Source: JBMNNU01 sp050942695
GTDB lineage: Bacteria > Chloroflexota > UBA6077
Direction: 5' to 3'
Length of the DNA stretch: 12,999 bases
NCBI GenBank assembly: GCA_050942695.1
Contig: JBMNNU010000076.1
Location: forward strand, 1-12,999
Made by a program: the position numbers and the translations under genes. The notes below the pieces were generated by a model. It had not been told where the DNA came from. It did not search any database and was given only the letters and a program-made list of their open reading frames with translations. Position 1 is the stretch's first letter. Each line of letters opens with the position of its first letter. Shown one piece after another: positions 1 through 6,800 of the stretch.

Positions 1-540
1 CCCCAGCCCGCACTCCTTTGCTAGCACGTCTACCTGGGCGTTTGCCAGCCGGGCGGCGATGGGAAAGGCGAAGTAATCTTCGCCCGCTATGTGTCCGATG
101 AACTCGCCGTATCGCCGGGACATCTCATCAACCGACCTGGATATCCTGGGTACTGAATTGGCCGTGGAGCACACGTAGGATAGCAGCGTTTCCTGTGGCT
201 CCTGGTCCAGAACTCGAAGGCCCGAAAAGGTAGAAACGGCCGATTGTATCCAGGGGTCCATCTCCGCGAACTGTTGGTAGAGCTTCTTGAGATCGACGTC
301 CAGCCGGAAGTAGCTCACGAGAAATCGGTCTGCTTCAGGTAGAGATGGGAATATTTGCCCGATTACTTGGGTGTGCTCCTGGCGAAGCCGGACTGCATGC
401 CCTCTAATCACCCCCGTCCACCATCCATCAGGCCGGCATCTCCAACGAAACGCCTGGCCGCAATCAAGGGTGTAGGCTAGGTTCAGCATGGAGGGCTCGA
501 TGTCGATCGTTACCTCTGTCCCCTCGCTCCAGTCGGTCAC
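1..540 (-). CDS. ogg: OGG1-type 8-oxoguanine DNA glycosylase, N-terminal part (runs off left edge)
   Basis: This base-excision repair enzyme would remove 8-oxoguanine from DNA in the nucleoid. The 180 visible codons are open and match the OGG1 N-terminal domain: a LDCGQAFRW block (residues 25-33), a WWTGVIRG strand, a YFRLDVDL segment (77-84), and the helical start LLSYVCSTANSVPRI (119-133) leading towards the HhH-GPD fold. The visible end, FPIAARLA then LAKECGLG, corresponds to the segment before GLGYRA in OGG1. The helix-hairpin-helix, catalytic lysine and catalytic aspartate lie beyond the window. The GTG start at 540-538 overlaps the transporter stop as GTGA and has an AGGGGG Shine-Dalgarno a few bases upstream. 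An ATG at 490-488 is rejected because it would remove the conserved first strand. By-eye alignment puts Ala127 where human OGG1 has Asn149, while Arg132 matches Arg154. The family call is firm; substrate preference is inferred. Confidence 0.85.
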   Translation of the reverse strand, partial: MTDWSEGTEVTIDIEPSMLNLAYTLDCGQAFRWRCRPDGWWTGVIRGHAVRLRQEHTQVIGQIFPSLPEADRFLVSYFRLDVDLKKLYQQFAEMDPWIQSAVSTFSGLRVLDQEPQETLLSYVCSTANSVPRISRSVDEMSRRYGEFIGHIAGEDYFAFPIAARLANAQVDVLAKECGLG

Positions 541-1778
541 CTGTTGCCCCCTGCCAGCAGCTTACTCTCAGGCATGCGCCGGAGAATTTGCATAGCGAGC
601 ACCCCGATCAATGCCACCACCCCAAGCATAGCGAATCCCAAGCCCCATCCGATGTTCTCCGGCGCAGCATCCAGGATAACTCCAAAAACGATTGGCGAAA
701 TGATGCCCCCTGAGAACCCCACAACCGATTGGAAGGCCATGGTTGATCCCAGCATTCCCTTGGACGCCAGCTCGGTAACTGCCGTAGAGTAGATGGGGGA
801 ATCAGCGGTTACCCATACGCTATTGATGAAGCATACCGCTAGAGTTAACCAGAAGGGAGCACCGAACAACCACCCTAACAGTAGGGAGCAGAGGCCGCTT
901 GTTGCCAATATCATACTTCCGGTCAAGGTTCGGCCATGTCGGTCAGACATCGCTCCCGCCCACGCAGGGGTTATTGCGCCGACGAAAACCATGATCGACG
1001 AGATATTTGCAGCTTGAGACGTAGCTTCGGTGAGGCCGCGCCCGTTAGCCATCAGGATAGCCGCCAAGAATGGCGCAACCCACGCCCTAACTCCATACAG
1101 CTCCCACACGTGCGTAGAGTACGCCGTCGTCATCAACAGAACCGGCTTGTTGCCGAGTATCTCTTTCACTGCAGCAGTTGAGCGAGGAGCTGGGAGCTGT
1201 TTATCCTGCTTGCGCTCTGCTATTGCCAGGAGTGCGGCCAGGGCAACCGATGCAATACCGAAGAGGGATAATGCCATATACGCGCCCCGCCAGCCGAGAG
1301 GAGGGAGAAGGATACTCGCACCGCCAAAGGATACTGCACCACCTAGCGTAAATGCGGCAATATAGTAGCCGACAGGGCGACCTCGCTTCGTTCCGACAAA
1401 GCGCTCGGAGATCAGTCTTAACCCGGGCATATAGGTGCCGGAGAGACCAGCACCACTTATCGCTCTAAAAATCGAGGCTGAAATGACCTCTTGAGAGAAA
1501 GGAAAGAGCAGGTTGCCGAGCAAACAGAGGGAAGATGAGCCCAGGAGAACATACGAAGTTTTGACCCTATCGGTGAGAGGCATCAACAGTAGTACTGCTG
1601 AGACGTATCCTATCTGGGTTGCCCCGAAGATGAATCCGGCTTCTGTGCTGGACATCCCCCATTCGTCCCGAATCACCGGGAGCATTGCCGTATAACCGAA
1701 GTAGGGAAAGAGGATCAGAAGTAGTATGGTGCACAGAATCACAACCCAGGCTGTATCATTTTTGATGAATCTGCTCAC
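537..1778 (-). CDS. MFS transporter between polA and ogg
   Basis: This 413-residue, 12-helix integral membrane protein belongs to the major facilitator superfamily and probably exports or imports a small molecule by proton coupling. What shows this is the length, strongly hydrophobic segments throughout, and the MFS motif A between the sixth-seventh helix halves of the C-terminal bundle (AGAMSDRHGR). A degenerate copy, LTDRVKTS, lies between helices 2 and 3. A short charged central loop (AERKQDKQLPAPRS) separates the two six-helix halves. The GTG start at 1778-1776 overlaps the polA stop as GTGA, and its own stop overlaps the start of the glycosylase in the same way. The three genes are therefore very likely one transcript with coupled translation. 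No clear Shine-Dalgarno precedes the GTG, consistent with re-initiation. The substrate cannot be read from the sequence. Its position inside a DNA-repair operon is odd, but it could simply be a passenger. Confidence 0.88.
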   Translation of the reverse strand: MSRFIKNDTAWVVILCTILLLILFPYFGYTAMLPVIRDEWGMSSTEAGFIFGATQIGYVSAVLLLMPLTDRVKTSYVLLGSSSLCLLGNLLFPFSQEVISASIFRAISGAGLSGTYMPGLRLISERFVGTKRGRPVGYYIAAFTLGGAVSFGGASILLPPLGWRGAYMALSLFGIASVALAALLAIAERKQDKQLPAPRSTAAVKEILGNKPVLLMTTAYSTHVWELYGVRAWVAPFLAAILMANGRGLTEATSQAANISSIMVFVGAITPAWAGAMSDRHGRTLTGSMILATSGLCSLLLGWLFGAPFWLTLAVCFINSVWVTADSPIYSTAVTELASKGMLGSTMAFQSVVGFSGGIISPIVFGVILDAAPENIGWGLGFAMLGVVALIGVLAMQILRRMPESKLLAGGNR

Positions 1779-4678
1779 AACACCATTCGCCCCATCTCAT
1801 CCCAGTTGGAGCCTCGCTTCAACTCCACAACTAGCGGAACTCGCATAACCATGGCTGACTCCATTATCCGTTTCACCTCGTAAGCCAGAGGCTCCAACTC
1901 CTCCCTGGGACACTCGAAGAGGAGTTCGTCATGCACCTGCAGGATCATTCTCGACCGCAACCCTTTGTCTGCCAGGTATCGATCGAGATTGATCATCGCA
2001 ATTTTAATGATGTCTGCAGCGGTCCCCTGAATGGGCATGTTCACCGCCATACGCTCGGCAGCCTGCCTCAGTTGCCTGTGTTTTGCCCTGATCTCCGGGA
2101 TATAACGTCGCCGGCCTAGCAGCGTACTAACGTAGCCGTTATTCTCTGCATCCCTTTTTATCGTTTCGAAAAACTCCTTCACAGCGCCGTATCGGTTGAA
2201 GTAGTTTTCGATAAACAGAGAGGCTTCCTTACGTGACAGGCCGGTATCTCTAGACAGGCCATAATCGCTCATTCCGTACAGGACCCCAAAGTTGACTGTC
2301 TTGGCGATGCGCCGCTCTGTAGATGTAACGTCGGAGATAGGGATCCCATACACCTGAGCAGCGGTTGCTGCGTGGATGTCATCGCCTCTCAGGAATGCAT
2401 CCACCAGGGTCGAGTCTCCGCTCATGTGCGCGAGTACCCTAAGCTCTATCTGGCTATAATCTGCCGAAAGGAGCATCCAACTCTCATCGGCAGCGACGAA
2501 TGCCTTTCTGACTCGCCTCCCCATCTCGGTTCTAATTGGTATATTCTGTAGATTTGGGTCGCTCGAGGACAACCGGCCTGTCGATGCTATGGTCTGATTG
2601 AACGAAGTATGCACCCTCCGAGTTCGCGGATTCACCAGCAGCGGCAGCGCATCCACATAGGTGGATTTCAGTTTGACCATCTGCCTGTACTCCAGGATCA
2701 TCTCGATTATCGGGTGGGTGCCCCGGAGCTCATCCAATACGTCTGCGTCGGTAGAGTAACCGGTCTTAGTCTTTCTGATCGGTGGCAGCTTCAGCTCCTG
2801 GAAAAGTACCGTAGCCAACTGCTGTGTCGACGCAACATTAAAGCTGTGCCCTGCAGCCTCGTGAATATTGACCTCCAACTCGCAAATCCGTTGGTACAGC
2901 TCTCGGCTCAACTCTTTCAGGTAATCCACGTCCAGCGCCACTCCAGTCTTCTCCATCGAGGCGAGCACTGGCACCAGTGGCATTTCGATCCTTTCGAAGA
3001 GCGACTGCAAATCGGTTGCCTTTAACTCTGGTTCAAGGTTCTCCTTTAACCGTAGTGTCATATCGGCATCGCTGCAGCTATAGTTGGCTACTCGCTGAAT
3101 CGGCAACTGGTCCAGAGTTACGGCAGCCTTGCCCTTTCCGGCTAGATCTGCGTAACTCTCCATCTCTACGTTGAGCCGAGTCCACGCCAGCTCCTTGAGC
3201 CCTAACGAGCGCTGCGTCCCCTCAAGCAGGTACGCCGCCACGATGGTGTCGAATACCAGCCCTCTCAACTCGATCCCGTATCGCGATAGCACGAGCATGT
3301 CGTATTTCCCATTGTGGGCGCACTTGTGAACCCGCTCATCTTCCAGCACCGGCTTGAGCCGCATAAGCACTTCATCCAGAGGTAGCTGCGCGTAATCTTC
3401 CTCAGCGGATGTTTCATGTCCGTTGTCTGTTAACAGCAAGGCTAGTCCACGTTCGTTTGGCAATCGGTGTCCTACCGGGATGTAGTAGGCCACCCCAGGT
3501 TGCGTTGAGAATGAAAACCCTACCAGGTCTGCCTGGAGCGGGTCTTTCCCTGTGGTTTCCAGATCGATCGCAAAAATAGGGGATCTTCCCAGGGTTTCGA
3601 CCAGTTGCTTCAAGCCTTTATGGTCCGTGATGATATGGTAGCTGCAATCCTTCTCACCCGTTGGAGCCGACCCATTCGCCCCCTCCGATGCGACTAGGGG
3701 TGAGGTATCCCCGGTTTCTTCAGTTGAGGAAGGCGTCTGAGCTTGTTGCTCCGTCGAAAACAGAACACCCTGTACGGTGTCGTTGTCTGTGCTTACGCTT
3801 TCCCCCCCCTGGCCCCACTCCCTCGGCAATCGGTCCATCAGGCTCTTGAAGCCCAGCTCTCGGAACAGCTCTGCCAACCTAGCCCTGTCGGATGCTCCCA
3901 CTCTAGCCCCTTCAAGCTCCAGGTGTACGGGAACGTCGAGCACGATTTGGGCTAGCCTCCTGGAGAAGAACGCCTGCTCCCTGTTGCTTTCCAACTGCTG
4001 CTTGAGTCTTCCGGACAGGCTATCGAGATGCTCGTAAATCCGATCTAGACTACCGTACTCGGCAACCAAACGGACCGCGGTTTTTTCGCCTATGCCGGGC
4101 ACCCCAGGGATATTATCGGACGCATCCCCTTTTAGCGCCTTGACATCCACCAGTTGAGAAGGTGATACGCCATAGCGATCCTTTACTCCTTCCACATCGT
4201 ACAGGACTGTATCTGAAAAGCCTCTCCGGGAAGTAAGTACAGTAACATTGGGACCGACCAGTTGTAGCGCATCGGTATCACCTGTAACGATTACCACCTC
4301 TAATCCCATTTCCACAGCTTGCCGCGAAAGGGTTCCAAGCAGGTCGTCGGCTTCGAAACCATCAACCCGATAGATCGGGATTCCCATGGCCTCAAGCAGT
4401 TGATGAACCCGCCCGAACTGCTCGTGAAGTCCCTCCGGGGCCGGCCCACGATGGGCTTTATAGGCTTCATATTCCACGTGGCGGAAAGTTGGCGCGGGCG
4501 TGTCGAAGGCGGCAACAGCGTATTCGGGTCGCATCTCCTGTAGGACTTTCAGCAGCATCGATGCAACCCCGTAGGTAGCATTTGTCAGCTCACCTTTTGG
4601 GCTGCTCATGGGAGGCAAAGCGTGGAAGGCGCGATGTACTAGAGCATTCCCATCGATTAACGCAATTTTTCCGGCCAT
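1775..4678 (-). CDS. polA: DNA polymerase I with 5'-3' exonuclease and proofreading domains
   Basis: This 967-residue enzyme fills repair gaps and removes RNA primers. The N-terminal FEN-type 5'-3' nuclease (residues 1-290) keeps its acidic set (D9, D59, D106, E109, D111, D112, D134, D136, D185, D188) and the H3TH segment GVPGIGEKTA. A Ser/Thr/Glu-rich linker spans about 291-345. The 3'-5' exonuclease domain is of the active DEDDY type: D372 and E374 (DLE), D460 (NGKYD), Y533 and D537 (YSCSD). The polymerase domain has motif A DYSQIELR (D740), motif B RRIAKTVNFGVLYG (K793, F797) and motif C VHDE (H916-D917-E918). I chose the ATG at 4678-4676 because AAGGAGG lies a few bases upstream; the frame stays open to 4726, but those 16 residues do not belong to the family. 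A weak TTGTTG / TAAATA pair at 4763-4736 might be its promoter. The stop overlaps the transporter start. Confidence 0.97.
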   Translation of the reverse strand: MAGKIALIDGNALVHRAFHALPPMSSPKGELTNATYGVASMLLKVLQEMRPEYAVAAFDTPAPTFRHVEYEAYKAHRGPAPEGLHEQFGRVHQLLEAMGIPIYRVDGFEADDLLGTLSRQAVEMGLEVVIVTGDTDALQLVGPNVTVLTSRRGFSDTVLYDVEGVKDRYGVSPSQLVDVKALKGDASDNIPGVPGIGEKTAVRLVAEYGSLDRIYEHLDSLSGRLKQQLESNREQAFFSRRLAQIVLDVPVHLELEGARVGASDRARLAELFRELGFKSLMDRLPREWGQGGESVSTDNDTVQGVLFSTEQQAQTPSSTEETGDTSPLVASEGANGSAPTGEKDCSYHIITDHKGLKQLVETLGRSPIFAIDLETTGKDPLQADLVGFSFSTQPGVAYYIPVGHRLPNERGLALLLTDNGHETSAEEDYAQLPLDEVLMRLKPVLEDERVHKCAHNGKYDMLVLSRYGIELRGLVFDTIVAAYLLEGTQRSLGLKELAWTRLNVEMESYADLAGKGKAAVTLDQLPIQRVANYSCSDADMTLRLKENLEPELKATDLQSLFERIEMPLVPVLASMEKTGVALDVDYLKELSRELYQRICELEVNIHEAAGHSFNVASTQQLATVLFQELKLPPIRKTKTGYSTDADVLDELRGTHPIIEMILEYRQMVKLKSTYVDALPLLVNPRTRRVHTSFNQTIASTGRLSSSDPNLQNIPIRTEMGRRVRKAFVAADESWMLLSADYSQIELRVLAHMSGDSTLVDAFLRGDDIHAATAAQVYGIPISDVTSTERRIAKTVNFGVLYGMSDYGLSRDTGLSRKEASLFIENYFNRYGAVKEFFETIKRDAENNGYVSTLLGRRRYIPEIRAKHRQLRQAAERMAVNMPIQGTAADIIKIAMINLDRYLADKGLRSRMILQVHDELLFECPREELEPLAYEVKRIMESAMVMRVPLVVELKRGSNWDEMGRMVL

Positions 4679-4766
4679 GCTGCCCTCCTTCTGATCAACC
4701 CATTGCCGATCGGCGACCTTGCCCAAGATGGTAAATATTTAGGGACACTCCAAACCCCAACAAGTC

Positions 4767-4787
4767 CCCTCTCCATGTGGGAGAGGG
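4767..4787. repeat. Stem-loop, 8 bp stem, in polA-rimI spacer
   Basis: The arm CCCTCTCC (4767-4774) pairs perfectly with GGAGAGGG (4780-4787) around a 5-base loop. Neither strand has a T-tract after it, so it is not a classical intrinsic terminator. It lies between the rimI stop and the polA start and looks like a dispersed intergenic hairpin. A role in stabilising the rimI mRNA end is possible. Confidence 0.6.
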
Positions 4788-4801
4788 AGCTATTTCCCTC
4801 C

Positions 4802-4814
4802 GGGAGTTGCTCCC
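4802..4814. repeat. Small stem-loop in polA-rimI spacer
   Basis: GGGAG (4802-4806) and CTCCC (4810-4814) form a 5 bp stem around TTG. It sits between the 8 bp stem-loop and the 24-base palindrome of the same spacer. Downstream, the heptamer TTTGAGG occurs twice, at 4828-4834 and 4839-4845, the second running into the palindrome. Confidence 0.4.
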
Positions 4815-4842
4815 CACGGGTCCGCTGTTTGAGGCAAATTTG

Positions 4843-4866
4843 AGGGGCGACTCGCGAGTCGCCCCT
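4843..4866. repeat. Perfect 24-base palindrome downstream of rimI
   Basis: The half-site AGGGGCGACTCG is followed immediately by its exact reverse complement, giving a 24-base palindrome without a spacer. As RNA it could form a stem of about 10 bp with a tetraloop; as DNA it could be a cruciform or a dimeric protein site. It lies 36 bases past the rimI stop in transcription direction, with no T-tract following. Its left edge overlaps the second TTTGAGG copy. A REP-like dispersed repeat or an mRNA 3'-end stabiliser is the likeliest reading. Confidence 0.75.
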
Positions 4867-4904
4867 AGAGGGGTTCCCTATATTTTACCATAGGAGCCTG
4901 GGAT

Positions 4905-5606
4905 TTACGTCTGAGCGCCACGGGCGCGAAGCTCAGTGATGGTGCGGGGCGATCGAAGCCGCTCCATTAGAGATCTCCGATGCGCTTCGATCGTCTGCTG
5001 GAATCCGGGAGAGTCCAGAGGGTCTGACCACATTATCACCGCATCCTCATTGTTGTCGCTGTAATACCGCCGCCGTATTCCGGTTTCCTTGAAAAGGTAC
5101 TTGCGATAGAGATTCTGGGCGAGGGTATTGCTGACCCTGGCTTCAAGGGTAAGATATCGAGCACCGATCCGGTGCGCTGTGTCGATAAGCTGCAGCAGCA
5201 ACAGTTCTCCAAGCCCCAAGCCACGGTAACTCGGCGCGACCGCTATAGTTGTGATATGGGCCTCGTCAACCATCAGCCATAAACCGGCATATCCCACTAT
5301 CCGTTTTGATCTTTCGTGCTCCGAGGTTGGCTCCTCAATAGTTCCCGCCAGCTTGCCCAGCAGCCGATTTATCAGCCACAGGACCCCCTGCTGTGTAGCG
5401 GGTTGAGGCGATACTTGCTGCTCTTCCGCCCCTGTTGGCTGATCGTCTGAAGCCATAGGGAACGTACGCATGGCTACGAAGTAATGTGCGAGCCGGTTTT
5501 CCTTTATCTCCCGCTTATAGGCATTGGCAGGCCAGGTCATGGAGAAAGACTGTTTCTCAACAACCATCACAGCGGGGATATCTGCAACCTGCATCGGCTC
5601 GATCAC
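4905..5606 (-). CDS. rimI: Ribosomal-protein-alanine N-acetyltransferase RimI-like (GNAT)
   Basis: This GNAT-fold enzyme transfers an acetyl group from acetyl-CoA to a protein N-terminus, classically ribosomal protein S18. RimI genes are also commonly found beside tsaB/tsaE. From the GTG at 5606 it has 233 residues. The N-terminal motif IPAVMVVEKQSF (10-21) is followed by a family-atypical insert at about 47-101, rich in Gln, Glu, Pro and Ser. The acetyl-CoA site follows: ITTIAVAPSYRGLGLGE (118-134, with the R-x-x-G-x-G loop), then LEARVSNTLAQNLY and the tail RRRYYSDNNEDAVIMW (178-193). No Shine-Dalgarno precedes the GTG. A perfect AAGGAGG at 5649-5643 instead suits an in-frame ATT at 5633-5631, which would add nine residues ending PLPFV. 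With that start the gene begins one base after the tsaB stop. The gene is last in the thiL-tsaE-tsaB-rimI operon. The exact substrate is inferred. Confidence 0.92.
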   Translation of the reverse strand: MIEPMQVADIPAVMVVEKQSFSMTWPANAYKREIKENRLAHYFVAMRTFPMASDDQPTGAEEQQVSPQPATQQGVLWLINRLLGKLAGTIEEPTSEHERSKRIVGYAGLWLMVDEAHITTIAVAPSYRGLGLGELLLLQLIDTAHRIGARYLTLEARVSNTLAQNLYRKYLFKETGIRRRYYSDNNEDAVIMWSDPLDSPGFQQTIEAHRRSLMERLRSPRTITELRARGAQT

Positions 5607-5634
5607 GAATGGGAGCGGATCTTGGGCTTTAATG

Positions 5635-6291
5635 CTACGATACCTCCTTGCCTAGGTATACTGCATCAACCTGAGCCGGGTCCTCGTACTTTCCGCTATG
5701 ATATCGCTTCCAGCCGATTTCCGCTAGAAAGCCGGCCCTTCGGAAAGAAGATGCGGGACTGGCAACCTCCACCAATTCCCTGCGAGCTAAAAGCTGGTCG
5801 ACTTGTTGCGCTGTTACATCGCCGCACAATAGGGTTTTCTCGGTGATCTCGTTCAGGATTTCCTTCAACGTTTTTCCTTCTATCGGGCTGCTCCGGAGAA
5901 AATCCCCATCAACCTTTCGGTATATCGCTGTGGCAAAGCGCTGCCGGCCTGCATCAAGTAGCGGTCTTACCGGCCAGCACGACTCGCGCTGAGCTTCCGC
6001 AAGGACATCGAGGGTAGATACACCTACCATCGGTATTCCGAGGGCCAGGCACAGTCCCTTGCCGGCAGCAATGCCAACACGAACGCCGGTGTAGGATCCC
6101 GGCCCAACCGCCACCGCAACCGCAATCAACTGCTCCGGTTGGATTTTCCGTAGCTTCATCAAAGAATCGGTCTGGGCCATCAACTCCACAGAATGGCCGC
6201 GGCCTGATCTCCAACTGATCTCCCCCGACACCAATCCATCGTACAGCGCTACACTGGCTATAGCCGTAGAGGTATCCAAAGCTAGGATCAA
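5635..6291 (-). CDS. tsaB: tRNA t6A37 biosynthesis protein TsaB
   Basis: TsaB is the ASKHA-fold partner of TsaD and TsaE in making N6-threonylcarbamoyladenosine at position 37 of ANN-decoding tRNAs. It scaffolds the complex rather than catalysing. The 218 residues start MILALDTSTAIASVALYDG, the typical N-terminal phosphate-loop-like strand pair, followed by GRGHSVELM (31-38) and the hallmark GPGSYTGVRVG (63-73), KGL and GVSTLD. I chose the TTG at 6291-6289 because GGAGGAGG (6303-6296) stands just upstream. Starting here gives the family N-terminus and makes a TTGA overlap with the tsaE stop. The frame remains open to an ATG at 6354, but those 21 extra residues (MGCGCRGN...) are unlike the family and lie inside tsaE. 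The stop TAG lies one base before the possible ATT start of rimI. TsaD is not in this window. Confidence 0.95.
   Translation of the reverse strand: MILALDTSTAIASVALYDGLVSGEISWRSGRGHSVELMAQTDSLMKLRKIQPEQLIAVAVAVGPGSYTGVRVGIAAGKGLCLALGIPMVGVSTLDVLAEAQRESCWPVRPLLDAGRQRFATAIYRKVDGDFLRSSPIEGKTLKEILNEITEKTLLCGDVTAQQVDQLLARRELVEVASPASSFRRAGFLAEIGWKRYHSGKYEDPAQVDAVYLGKEVS
5643..5649 (-). promoter_or_regulatory. Shine-Dalgarno AAGGAGG supporting an upstream rimI start
   Basis: AAGGAGG lies inside the last codons of tsaB. Counting down the minus strand, nine bases separate it from ATT at 5633-5631, which is in frame with rimI. The next in-frame start, GTG at 5606, is 36 bases away, too far for direct use. 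No ATG, GTG, TTG or CTG lies between them in this frame. Confidence 0.6.
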
Positions 6292-6800
6292 CTGGCCTCC
6301 TCCAGGCCGCGAAGAGCTTTCTCCATAAGCGTTGCCACGGCAACCGCATCCCATCTGGTGCCGGTAGTGTGGACTACCAGGCTGCGCTCCTCCTCGTCCA
6401 ACAGGTTGATATCGATCTGAAGTGCACCTTCCTTAAGGTCACCTGGCAGCAGGTCCGGCCACTCGATTATCGTGATCCCATCGCTTCCCTCATAGCTTTC
6501 TATAGCCTGCTCCATCTCAGGATCGAGCTCGTTTAGGCGAAAAAGGTCTATGTGGTATAAAGGGATCCTTCCCTCGTACTCGTTGACCAGAGTAAAGGAT
6601 GGGCTGGTTACGTGCCCCTTGACCCCCAAACCTGCTCCTATACCTTGAACCAGGGTGGTTTTTCCTGCGCCAAAGGGGCCTCTGAGCAGAATTACATCCC
6701 CCGGCATGGCGGCTTCGGCCAGCCCATACCCAAATCCCCTTGTGTGTTCAGGATTTCGGCTCACGAAGCCGACATGTTCAACTCCTGGCTGCACTGCCAT
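6288..6800 (-). CDS. tsaE: tRNA t6A37 biosynthesis ATPase TsaE
   Basis: TsaE is the P-loop ATPase whose hydrolysis resets the TsaB-TsaD complex during t6A formation. In about 170 residues it shows Walker A GPFGAGKT (41-48), the switch-like TSPSFTLVNEY (65-75), YHIDLFRL (82-89, with the conserved Asp85) and IIEWPDLL (111-118), all in the family order and spacing. The start is uncertain. ATG at 6800 gives a normal N-terminus and a 23-base overlap with thiL, but no Shine-Dalgarno at good distance. GTG at 6794 has GAGG six bases upstream and would lose only two residues. The frame is open to 6857, but that extension (MRRGDATCRNG...) lies wholly within thiL and is not family-like. The stop overlaps the TTG start of tsaB. 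Confidence 0.95.
   Translation of the reverse strand: MAVQPGVEHVGFVSRNPEHTRGFGYGLAEAAMPGDVILLRGPFGAGKTTLVQGIGAGLGVKGHVTSPSFTLVNEYEGRIPLYHIDLFRLNELDPEMEQAIESYEGSDGITIIEWPDLLPGDLKEGALQIDINLLDEEERSLVVHTTGTRWDAVAVATLMEKALRGLEEAS

Noticed and set aside
4679..4726. Longer polA start adding 16 residues
   Set aside because: The extension lies upstream of a perfect AAGGAGG that serves the ATG at 4678, and the residues are unlike the family N-terminus.
4767..4866. Hairpins as intrinsic terminators of the rimI operon
   Set aside because: Neither the 8 bp stem-loop nor the 24-base palindrome is followed by a T-run on either strand; Rho-dependent or repeat roles remain possible.
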